From assembly GCA_025455285.1 (NCBI GenBank), contig JALOMU010000148.1:1-5523 (forward strand): DNA of 5,523 nucleotides, written 5' to 3'. Below, piece after piece: positions 1-5,523 of this stretch (the stretch's first letter is position 1; each line of letters opens with the position of its first letter). Both the position numbers and the translations under genes were made by a program. This DNA comes from Flavihumibacter sp. Its GTDB lineage: Bacteria > Bacteroidota > Bacteroidia > Chitinophagales > Chitinophagaceae. The notes below the pieces were generated by a model, which saw only the letters and a list, made by a program, of their open reading frames with translations, did no database searches and was not told the origin of the DNA.

Positions 1-1
1 A

Positions 2-334
2 TATCCGGATATCTATACCGGAATTTTTACCACCCGTTATGCCGGCAACCAGGCGGCGCAGGATGAATTCGATGCAATGTCGCCCACCATGATGCAGGCG
101 TCCATTTCAGATCAGCAGTATAAAGGGAAGATAGAAGTACTGGCTGCCGGAAGTTTTAAAGAATGGTCTGAAGCCGAAATTCCGTTGAAGAAAATCTGGA
201 TCGATGAACTAAAAAGTTGGTCTGGTAAAAATAAAAACAGTCATTTTGAATTAGTGGCAAGCGGTCATTTTATTCAGAATGAAAAACCCCAAACAGTGAT
301 TGCGGCGTTGAACCGGTTGATGGAAGTAAAATGA
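2..334 (+). CDS. Alpha/beta-hydrolase-like protein, 3' part only
   Basis: This is the C-terminal end of a gene that begins left of the window. The frame is open from base 2, giving 110 visible residues before TGA at 332-334; the ATG at 77 is in-frame but internal, because the frame continues upstream without a stop. The tail carries SGHFIQNEKP (bases about 257-286), which resembles the segment holding the catalytic histidine of alpha/beta hydrolases (G-H-x-[IVF]-Q-x-x-x-P); the candidate histidine is at 266-268. It is followed by a helix (TVIAALNRLM) typical of the last helix of that fold. The nucleophile elbow and acid residue would lie upstream and cannot be checked, so neither substrate nor activity is known. 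The gene converges on the acyltransferase gene with only 12 bases between stop codons. Confidence 0.72.
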   Translation, partial: YPDIYTGIFTTRYAGNQAAQDEFDAMSPTMMQASISDQQYKGKIEVLAAGSFKEWSEAEIPLKKIWIDELKSWSGKNKNSHFELVASGHFIQNEKPQTVIAALNRLMEVK

Positions 335-346
335 AAACCTATTGGG

Positions 347-1414
347 TTAGATTATTCTTTTAACTGCAGGAATTTTCCGCAAGAGGTGGGAGGCCAGCAA
401 TGAACTGCCAATCCCGGCAACCGTTACTACAATAAACTTCAAATTAGGGTTCCAGTTTAATTTCAGCACCAGCATTTGCAGCGCAATTACCAGGAGCAGG
501 TGAACCAGGTAAATTCCATACGCATTGTCCGAAAGAATCTTCATCAGTGAATTAGCTTGATTGAACCCTTGTCTAAAACCTACCATCAGACTGATACTGA
601 TACTGAAACAGAGCAGGGTTTCCAGCAACGGCTCTGAAATCCATTGGCTGAAAGCAGAGCCGATCCAGTAGCTGCTGGTATTGTACCCGATAACTGTTAA
701 TACGATAAAAGGCAAAGCATGCTTCCAGGAAAGTTCTATCAGCCAATTCGCATGATGAAAATAAGTGCCCGCGAGGAAGAGGAATAAATACTGGGGCAGG
801 TGGGCCGGTTCAATTGGAATGACCCAGGTGCGCCAGGCATCAATCGGGTACCAGGTCCGGATCAGGGCACTAAATAAAATAATGATTGCGGCAAACACCA
901 ATAGGTTCCAGACTTTCAGCGACCGATTAGCTGAAGCCCATTTAAGAAACAACTTATGGCAGCATACCAGATAAATGATAGAATAGGCAAGCAGCGATGC
1001 TACAAACCATAAATGTCCCGTTGCAATAGGAGGTTTGTTGAAATAGGTATCCAGGAAAAAATTCACCAGGTTGCCGGGTTTATCTGCGCCCAGGTAATTG
1101 AAAGGAAGGAATACCAGGAAAGTAAAAAACAGCAAGGGTAACCCCAGTCTTTTCAGCCGATCCCTTAGAAAGACAGTCGCGGTTTTATTTCGTATACTAA
1201 ATACCATAAAGTATCCCGAGATAAAAAAATACAAACCCATCATATAGGAAGCATTAATAAAGAAGAACTTCCCAAGCCATTGTGCTTTAAAAGGATCGTC
1301 CACCACCCATACACCACCTGTTGGTCCGTATGCCTGGGCAGCGTGGTGGGCAACCACCAGGCAGGTCAGAAACACTTTGATATTGTCAATGTACGCGATG
1401 CGGTTGGGCTTCAT
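347..1414 (-). CDS. Acyltransferase-3 family integral membrane protein
   Basis: A 355-residue polytopic membrane protein, the usual length for stand-alone acyltransferase-3 (PF01757) proteins, which transfer acyl groups across the inner membrane onto glycans or other envelope molecules. Family features seen: an N-terminal YIDNIKVFL segment running into a first membrane helix that ends in the histidine pair H23-H24, the likely catalytic position; FISGYFM (64-70) in a hydrophobic segment; a basic loop RDRLKRLGLPLL (84-95); GHLWFV (133-138); and SDNAYGIYLVH (295-305) near the C-terminus. About ten hydrophobic segments are visible. The start is the ATG at 1414, 10 bases after the SRPBCC stop, with no clear Shine-Dalgarno sequence. 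It is probably the last gene of the minus-strand operon. The acceptor (polysaccharide, lipid or peptidoglycan) cannot be inferred; OafA-like or MdoC-like roles are only analogies. Confidence 0.88.
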   Translation of the reverse strand: MKPNRIAYIDNIKVFLTCLVVAHHAAQAYGPTGGVWVVDDPFKAQWLGKFFFINASYMMGLYFFISGYFMVFSIRNKTATVFLRDRLKRLGLPLLFFTFLVFLPFNYLGADKPGNLVNFFLDTYFNKPPIATGHLWFVASLLAYSIIYLVCCHKLFLKWASANRSLKVWNLLVFAAIIILFSALIRTWYPIDAWRTWVIPIEPAHLPQYLFLFLAGTYFHHANWLIELSWKHALPFIVLTVIGYNTSSYWIGSAFSQWISEPLLETLLCFSISISLMVGFRQGFNQANSLMKILSDNAYGIYLVHLLLVIALQMLVLKLNWNPNLKFIVVTVAGIGSSLLASHLLRKIPAVKRII

Positions 1415-1424
1415 ATGGGGTGCT

Positions 1425-1856
1425 CTATGATTCCACTCTGTTTTTTAGTGCTTCATTGAATTTAACAAAATTCTGTTTTGTGTCTGCACCAATTTTTTTA
1501 AGAAGAAAGCCACTAAGTATCCCGCTGAATTTTTCGGAATGGATGAGCTTTACCTGCCCATTGCCAACTTCTTCCAATTCAAAGGAATGATGCCCGTCGA
1601 ATATTCCTTTCACCAGTACAGAGCCCAGCCAGGCGAAGGATTTGCCAGGTTCTGCAGCTGTTACAATGGGTTTGAATTGAAATTGTTTATCGCCATTTTG
1701 CAGGGTATTTTTCAAGCGGGTTCCTTTAATAGGCTTGCCTTCAATCCTCACAACAAATGGATTCCATTGCGGATACGCTTCAAAGTTGGTTAATACATTC
1801 CAGATCTTTTCCCTGCTGGCATTGATAATGATTTCGGTTTTGATTTCTTTGTTCAT
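1425..1856 (-). CDS. SRPBCC-fold (START/polyketide cyclase-like) protein
   Basis: A 143-residue soluble protein of the SRPBCC superfamily, small helix-grip proteins with a deep hydrophobic pocket. The pattern is typical: an N-terminal beta strand (KTEIIINAS, 6-14), a helix with EKIWNVLTNFEAYPQWNPF (16-34), then strands including FAWLGSV (74-80), FDGHHSFELEE (86-96) and VKLIHSEKFSG (102-112), and a long C-terminal helix (about 122-140). The WNPF and GHHSF-type motifs are shared with Bacteroidota members annotated as SRPBCC domain or polyketide cyclase/dehydrase. No signal peptide is seen, so it is probably cytoplasmic. Family members bind lipids, polyketides or other hydrophobic ligands; no ligand is indicated here. 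It lies 71 bases downstream of the Crp/Fnr gene and 10 bases upstream of the acyltransferase gene, consistent with co-transcription. Confidence 0.88.
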   Translation of the reverse strand: MNKEIKTEIIINASREKIWNVLTNFEAYPQWNPFVVRIEGKPIKGTRLKNTLQNGDKQFQFKPIVTAAEPGKSFAWLGSVLVKGIFDGHHSFELEEVGNGQVKLIHSEKFSGILSGFLLKKIGADTKQNFVKFNEALKNRVES

Positions 1857-1875
1857 GATGTTTGATTTGCTGGAG

Positions 1876-1883
1876 CAAAGCTA
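1876..1883 (-). promoter_or_regulatory. Possible internal Bacteroidota -7 element before the SRPBCC gene
   Basis: Read on the minus strand, TAGCTTTG matches the Bacteroidota -7 consensus TAnnTTTG exactly. It lies in the 71-base gap between the Crp/Fnr stop and the SRPBCC start, about 20 bases before the ATG at 1856. No good TTTG -33 box is found 19-21 bases upstream (the best is AATG), so the call is weak. If real, it would let the SRPBCC and acyltransferase genes be transcribed apart from the upstream pair, perhaps under the neighbouring regulator. Confidence 0.3.
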
Positions 1884-1927
1884 GCACCAACTCAACCGGG
1901 CTTTCATTAACTTTTGTAAAGAAAATT

Positions 1928-2503
1928 TCAGGAACCCTGTAAGCGCTTCCGGATGCGGCTAAGAGAAACCGGGGTAATACCAAGGAAGGAAGCAATCATG
2001 TGATGCGGCACGCGAAGCAGGAGGTCTCCATTGGATGCTTCAAATTTTTTCCAGCGTTCTTCGGGACTATCAAGAATGTAAGAGGACAAAATTAGTTGGG
2101 CATTAATAAAGCGTTGTTCTGCAATTTTCCTTGCCAGGGTTTCCATACGGGGCACTTTCTTGTAGAGCGTATTGAGATCATCGTAGGTGATCACCAGCAA
2201 TTCGGAATCTTCGAGGGTGTCTAATCCCTGTATGCTTGGAGTCTGCCGGAGAAAACTATCATACGAACTGGCAAAGAGGTGTTCCCGAAAAATGAAAGCA
2301 GTGATATCTTCTGTGTCTTTGGTGTAATACAAGCGCAGCAGGCCCTTGTTGATGAAATACAGTTCACGGGCTATTTTCCCATTTTGAATAAGAGTGAACT
2401 TTTTGGGTACCTGTCTGACGCTAAAATAACTTTCAATGATTTGCTGCTCTTCCATTGTGAAAGACACTAATTGCGAGCAATAATTAAATAAAGCAGCAAA
2501 CAT
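1928..2503 (-). CDS. Crp/Fnr family transcriptional regulator
   Basis: A 191-residue regulator of the Crp/Fnr superfamily in the short form common in Bacteroidota. Residues about 20-110 form the cupin-like sensor domain (KKFTLIQNGKIARELYFINKG at 34-54 followed by LLRLYY is the characteristic double-strand region). A long dimerisation helix spans about 110-145, and a C-terminal helix-turn-helix spans about 165-188 (VPHHMIASFLGITPVSLSRI), ending with RKRL. The phosphate-binding cassette of true cAMP sensors (GE..L...RSA) is not present, and there is no Fnr-type N-terminal cysteine cluster, so the signal is unknown and may not be a cyclic nucleotide. The start is the ATG at 2503, only 5 bases after the upstream gene's stop, so the two are probably translationally coupled. 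It may regulate its own operon or the divergent GH16 gene, but no site is proven. Confidence 0.92.
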   Translation of the reverse strand: MFAALFNYCSQLVSFTMEEQQIIESYFSVRQVPKKFTLIQNGKIARELYFINKGLLRLYYTKDTEDITAFIFREHLFASSYDSFLRQTPSIQGLDTLEDSELLVITYDDLNTLYKKVPRMETLARKIAEQRFINAQLILSSYILDSPEERWKKFEASNGDLLLRVPHHMIASFLGITPVSLSRIRKRLQGS

Positions 2504-2508
2504 ATCAG

Positions 2509-3066
2509 TTACTTTTCAACAGCGTATTCTTTCAGTTGATCGAGCTCCTTTTTTATAAGAGCTTCCCACTTTTCCTGTGCTGCCAGATCCGTACCCGCTT
2601 TGGTTTCCAGATCATATTCCAACCGGCGTTTCGAATATGCATTGGTGTAGGTTTCGTTGAGCTCATCCACAAAAGAGAGTCGTTTGATTTTGGGTTTGTT
2701 ATCGTACAAGGCTTTTCTGAATTGGCGTACATACACTTCACAGAGATCAAAAGAGGCCTGCTGATACCGAAGCACCTGCTGTACATCCTGGGTGGTATCG
2801 ATCCAGGACCCGGTACGAATGAATTCATTTAGCACACGTTTGTTCAGGTTGGAAGAAAGCAATTCTTTCCCACCTGCTTTATAAGTGATGGAAAATTCTG
2901 CATGAGAAGAAGGTTCGTTGGGTGCGGCAGATTTTATGCTGAAGTCTGACAGTTGTAATTTTTGATCAGCCGTCCAGGACAGCTTATCAGATTTGCTTTC
3001 TTGTGCAAATGAATATGTACCTGATACCAGCAACAAACTAATAAGTGAAATAACCAGTATTTTCAT
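2509..3066 (-). CDS. Secreted DUF922-like protein lacking the HExxH metal motif
   Basis: A 185-residue protein from the ATG at 3066; an in-frame TTG at 3081 would add five residues, but the ATG gives a better signal peptide: K2, a hydrophobic stretch to about residue 15, and probable cleavage after SFA (residue 21). The mature part begins with KLSWTADQKLQLSDF (28-42), followed by beta-rich sequence, SW at 87-88, then VLRYQQASFDLCEVYVRQFRKAL (98-120). This order (W..L.L.DF, SW, LxHEQxHFDI.E.....RKL) is that of DUF922 putative secreted metallopeptidases in Bacteroidota as I recall them, but the HEQxH histidines and glutamate are replaced by Y101, Q102 and S105. The C-terminal third is helical and charged. 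It is therefore probably a periplasmic non-peptidase relative; its role is unknown. It is the first gene of the minus-strand operon. The family link is from memory of motifs, not a search. Confidence 0.7.
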   Translation of the reverse strand: MKILVISLISLLLVSGTYSFAQESKSDKLSWTADQKLQLSDFSIKSAAPNEPSSHAEFSITYKAGGKELLSSNLNKRVLNEFIRTGSWIDTTQDVQQVLRYQQASFDLCEVYVRQFRKALYDNKPKIKRLSFVDELNETYTNAYSKRRLEYDLETKAGTDLAAQEKWEALIKKELDQLKEYAVEK

Positions 3067-3193
3067 TTTGTGATTTAACAAGATTAAGAAGAACTCAATT
3101 TACGCAAACGTTTGATATCATTTAGGGATTAATCAACGCTGGGAATTATATAACTTTCTGCAAATAGGGAGACGGTACAATTATTCTTGTTAT
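3067..3193. promoter_or_regulatory. Divergent intergenic region with short palindromes
   Basis: These 127 bases separate two divergent transcription units and must hold promoters for both. Perfect palindromes seen: CAAACGTTTG (3105-3114), TGATATCA (3113-3120, overlapping the first), GATTAATC (3127-3134) and TTATATAA (3146-3153). For the rightward genes the best -7 candidate is TAACTTTC (3151-3158), with no TTTG at the expected distance; the start would then lie some 30 bases before the ATG at 3194. None of the palindromes is an obvious consensus Crp (TGTGA-N6-TCACA) or Fnr (TTGAT-N4-ATCAA) site. The region is AT-rich, and in such DNA 8-base palindromes arise readily by chance; the 10-base one is the most credible operator. 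Confidence 0.5.
3079..3108 (-). promoter_or_regulatory. Possible Bacteroidota promoter for the minus-strand operon
   Basis: On the minus strand TTTG (3108-3105) is followed after 18 bases by TAATCTTG (3086-3079), one mismatch from the -7 consensus TAnnTTTG. The usual -33/-7 spacing is about 19-21, so this is near but not ideal. Transcription would start only some 8 bases before the ATG at 3066, giving a very short leader; this favours the ATG over the upstream TTG as the start. The TTTG box is one half of a perfect palindrome at 3105-3114, so a bound protein could block it. Confidence 0.3.
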
Positions 3194-4027
3194 ATGATAC
3201 GATTTTTAGTGTGCTTATCAATTCCAATACTGCTTATTGGCAATGGTTGTACAACAAAGCCATACGCGGTAAGTGATGATTATATGTATGTGCAATCGAA
3301 AGGAAGAGGAGAGAAAAAGTGGAAGCTGGTATGGTCAGACGAGTTTAGCAGCCCGGATTTGGACAGTTCCAAATGGACCCGTATCCCACCTGGCAAATCT
3401 GACTGGAACAGGCATATGACTGCGTCTGAGCCTGCCTGTTATAACCTACAGGGGGGAAAGCTGGAATTAATTGGTGTTGTGAATAAGGATACTTTGAAAG
3501 ACCCAAGACCTTTTCTTACAGGCGGCATTTATACTAAAGATAAGTTTGCCTGGCAATACGGTCGCGTGGAGATAAAAGCTAAACTTGAATCTTCACAAGG
3601 AGCATGGCCAGCCATCTGGATGCTGCCTGCAACAACCAAATACGGACCCTATCCAAGAGGTGGAGAAATTGATATCATGGAACACCTGAATTTCGAAGAC
3701 AGTATTTATCAGACGATTCATTCTTACTATACCCTGGAGCTAAAGGAAAAACGAAACCCGCCACATTATGGAAAAGCAGCTATAAACAGGGAGGACTATA
3801 ATGTGTATGCAATGGAATGGTATCCGGACAGGTTGGTATTTCTCGTGAACGGAAAAGCTACCTTTACGTATCCCAGGAAAACGGATGTAGACTCAAGTCA
3901 GTGGCCATTTGATCAACCCTTCTATCTATTGGTGGATCAGCAACTAGGTGGTAATTGGGTTGGAAAAGTGGATATTAAGCAGTTACCAGTTAAAATGAGT
4001 ATCGACTGGGTACGAGTTTATCAATAA
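3194..4027 (+). CDS. Exported GH16 family glycoside hydrolase (laminarinase-like)
   Basis: A 277-residue single-domain GH16 beta-glycanase, a retaining jelly-roll enzyme that cuts beta-linked glucans or galactans. The active-site strand GGEIDIMEH (156-164, bases 3659-3685) has the nucleophile E158, the assisting D160 and acid/base E163; the extra methionine makes the E-x-D-x-x-E form of laminarinases, agarases and related enzymes rather than the E-x-D-x-E of lichenases. Other family segments: LVWSDEFSSPDLDSSKW (45-61), GRVEIKAKL (123-131), GAWPAIWMLP (136-145), YAMEWYPDRLVFLVNG (205-220), LGGNWVG (251-257) and the terminal IDWVRVYQ. The N-terminus has R3, a hydrophobic stretch and C19 in LIGNGC, an imperfect lipobox, so it is probably a lipoprotein. 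Only this ATG precedes the signal sequence; there is no Shine-Dalgarno sequence. It lies 11 bases before the sulfatase. The substrate is not determinable; the neighbour suggests a sulfated polymer. Confidence 0.93.
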   Translation: MIRFLVCLSIPILLIGNGCTTKPYAVSDDYMYVQSKGRGEKKWKLVWSDEFSSPDLDSSKWTRIPPGKSDWNRHMTASEPACYNLQGGKLELIGVVNKDTLKDPRPFLTGGIYTKDKFAWQYGRVEIKAKLESSQGAWPAIWMLPATTKYGPYPRGGEIDIMEHLNFEDSIYQTIHSYYTLELKEKRNPPHYGKAAINREDYNVYAMEWYPDRLVFLVNGKATFTYPRKTDVDSSQWPFDQPFYLLVDQQLGGNWVGKVDIKQLPVKMSIDWVRVYQ

Positions 4028-4038
4028 AACTATTCCGG

Positions 4039-5523
4039 ATGAAAAAATTTCTGTTCTTTCTGTTCTTGTCGCATGGTATGATGATACATGCGCAACAAAA
4101 GCGTCCGAATATCCTGATAATCATTTCAGATGATCATGCATTTCAAACCATCAGTGCCTATGGCAGCAAGCTGACCCAAACACCTGCCATCGATCGTATA
4201 GCAAAAGAAGGCATGCTGTTCAACCGGGCTTATGTAACCAATTCTATATGCGGACCGAGTCGCGCTGTTTTATTAACCGGCCGGTACAGTCATAAAAATG
4301 GATTCAAAGACAATGTCAGCGGGCGGTTCGACAGCTCACAACATACGTTTATTAAAGACCTGACAAGATCGGGGTACCAGACTGCCTGGATTGGGAAGTG
4401 GCACCTGGAAAGTGCTCCCCAGGGATTCAGTTACTGGAAGGTATTACCCGGACAGGGAGCCTATTTCAACCCGGATTTTATTAAGATGGATAACAGCCGG
4501 GAACGAATTAACGGTTATGCCACCACGATCATTGAAGATATTGCCGAAAACTGGCTGGATGGGAGAGATACCAGCAAGCCTTTCTGCCTGGTGATCGGAC
4601 ATAAAGCAACGCATCGCACCTGGATGCCGGATATTCAGGACATGGGGCGATTTGATACAGTTAATTTTCCCCTGCCCGCTAATTTTTATGATGCGTACCA
4701 GGGGAGGAGAGCAGCAGCGGTTCAGGATATGACGGTGGACAAGACCATGATCATGGGCTATGATTTGAAAATGTTTCCCTCAAAGGAAGCAGCAGATAAG
4801 GAAGGCAGCATTCGCAGAATGACTCCTAAGCAAAGAACTGCATTTGATGCTTATTATGGTGCCATCAAACAAGACCTTGACAGCCGCGGGCTAACCGGAA
4901 AAGAACTTGTAGAATGGAAGTACCAGCGATACATGCGGGATTACCTGGCAACGGCAGCCTCCTTAGACAGAAATATTGGCCGGGCGCTAGATTACCTGGA
5001 CCGGCATAAGCTCGCAGACAATACCCTGGTGGTGTATTTATCGGACCAGGGATTTTATATGGGAGAACATGGCTGGTTCGACAAGCGTTTCATGTATGAA
5101 GAATCCTTCCGGACACCGATGGTGATGCGCTTTCCGAAACTGATACAGGCAGGCAGGGTAGATAGCAGCCTGGTGATGAACCTGGATCTGGCACCTACGA
5201 TGCTGGAACTGGCCGGGGTTAAATCAACTGAAAAACTACAGGGACATTCCCTGCTTCCTTTACTTAAAGAGTCGAATTATAAGGGCCGCAAAAACCTCTA
5301 TTATCATTATTATGAAAATGGGGAGCATTCGGTGTCTCCGCACTTTGGGATAAGCAATGGCAGGTATAAACTGATCCGGTTTTACAAGCGGGTAGAAGTC
5401 TGGGAGCTTTATGATCTGCAGACCGACAGTTCTGAAATGAACAACCTCTATGGCAAGGCGGGTTATGAAAAAATCACCCGCAAACTGAAGAAGGAGTTGT
5501 CGGGAATGATCAGGCGGTATGAG
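4039..5523 (+). CDS. S1 family (FGly) sulfatase, C-terminal tail missing
   Basis: An exported arylsulfatase-fold enzyme, open from the ATG at 4039 to the window edge (495 codons, no stop). A signal peptide is evident, with probable cleavage after IHA (residue 18). Metal ligands D31-D32 lie in ISDDHAFQT. The formylglycine motif is C71-G-P-S-R75 within SICGPSRAVLLTG (69-81), matching sulfatase signature 1, and GYQTAWIGKWH (112-122) matches signature 2. GHKATH (187-192) and SDQGFYMGEHGWFDKR (335-350; D336, Q337 and K349) supply further active-site residues. A helical segment with WKYQRYMRDYLATAASLD (293-310) is typical of the S1 subgroup with GEHGWFDKR. C71 needs oxidation by a maturase, presumably anSME-type, encoded elsewhere. 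The C-terminus (WELYDLQTDSSEMNNL, then a basic helix) suggests only a few residues are missing. It is co-transcribed with GH16. The exact sulfated sugar is unknown. Confidence 0.95.
   Translation, partial: MKKFLFFLFLSHGMMIHAQQKRPNILIIISDDHAFQTISAYGSKLTQTPAIDRIAKEGMLFNRAYVTNSICGPSRAVLLTGRYSHKNGFKDNVSGRFDSSQHTFIKDLTRSGYQTAWIGKWHLESAPQGFSYWKVLPGQGAYFNPDFIKMDNSRERINGYATTIIEDIAENWLDGRDTSKPFCLVIGHKATHRTWMPDIQDMGRFDTVNFPLPANFYDAYQGRRAAAVQDMTVDKTMIMGYDLKMFPSKEAADKEGSIRRMTPKQRTAFDAYYGAIKQDLDSRGLTGKELVEWKYQRYMRDYLATAASLDRNIGRALDYLDRHKLADNTLVVYLSDQGFYMGEHGWFDKRFMYEESFRTPMVMRFPKLIQAGRVDSSLVMNLDLAPTMLELAGVKSTEKLQGHSLLPLLKESNYKGRKNLYYHYYENGEHSVSPHFGISNGRYKLIRFYKRVEVWELYDLQTDSSEMNNLYGKAGYEKITRKLKKELSGMIRRYE

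Noticed and set aside
335..346. Possible bidirectional terminator between the convergent hydrolase and acyltransferase genes
   Set aside because: Only a 4-base-pair AACC/GGTT stem can be drawn and there is no U-tract; too weak to call.
591..606. Short tandem repeat of CTGATA units
   Set aside because: Under three copies, and it lies in-frame in the acyltransferase gene, where it encodes an alternating Ser-Ile stretch of a membrane helix; ordinary coding sequence.
765..974. Plus-strand open frame of 69 codons inside the acyltransferase gene
   Set aside because: It is antisense to a strongly supported membrane protein and has no start signal or family resemblance. The same applies to plus-strand frames at 1539-1793 and 2279-2470.
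1780..1995. Minus-strand open frame of 71 codons across the Crp/Fnr-SRPBCC junction
   Set aside because: It overlaps the ends of two well-supported genes in another frame and its product has no recognisable family pattern.
2536..2832. Open frames on both strands inside the DUF922-like gene (plus 2536-2832, minus 2553-2828)
   Set aside because: They are shadows: the real gene has a signal peptide and family-like motifs, and these products are cysteine- and proline-rich without domain logic.
3182..3189. TATTCTTG as a -7 box for the GH16 gene
   Set aside because: It is one mismatch from TAnnTTTG, but transcription would begin at about the start codon itself; TAACTTTC at 3151-3158 fits the leader better, though also weakly.
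4391..4594. Open frame of 67 codons within the sulfatase
   Set aside because: It is a shifted frame of the sulfatase, whose own frame runs unbroken with signature motifs on both sides.

Overview
The window looks like chromosomal DNA from a Bacteroidota bacterium, most likely a Chitinophagaceae-type or related soil/aquatic member. The reasons are weak or absent Shine-Dalgarno sequences before every start, TAnnTTTG-like promoter boxes, a short Crp/Fnr regulator with a degenerate cyclic-nucleotide domain, and a secreted GH16 glycosidase next to an S1 sulfatase. I see no RNA genes, insertion sequences, CRISPR arrays or att sites. Coding density is very high.

Layout. The 3' end of an alpha/beta-hydrolase-like gene (+ strand, to 334) converges on a four-gene minus-strand block. 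In transcription order, right to left, that block is: a secreted protein resembling DUF922 putative peptidases but without the metal motif (2509-3066); a Crp/Fnr-type regulator (1928-2503); an SRPBCC-fold protein (1425-1856); and an integral-membrane acyltransferase-3 family protein (347-1414). The gaps are 5, 71 and 10 bases, so the block is probably an operon, with a possible internal promoter in the 71-base gap. A divergent intergenic region of about 127 bases (3067-3193), rich in short palindromes, separates it from a plus-strand pair: a GH16 family glycoside hydrolase, probably a lipoprotein (3194-4027), and 11 bases on, an S1-family sulfatase (4039 to beyond the window edge, missing only its C-terminal tail). 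The sulfatase is a full-size open frame without a stop in the window.

How the genes may work together. The GH16 enzyme and the sulfatase are both exported and probably co-transcribed, which suggests attack on a sulfated beta-linked polysaccharide, as in a small polysaccharide-utilization locus whose other parts lie beyond the right edge. The minus-strand block looks like an envelope-modification or stress-response operon with its own regulator; its substrate cannot be told from sequence. The divergent region may be bound by that regulator, but this is inference.

The most notable item is the DUF922-like protein, where the expected HExxH zinc site reads YQQAS within otherwise family-like flanks, suggesting a non-catalytic relative. 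I do not see a clearly new multi-gene system here.
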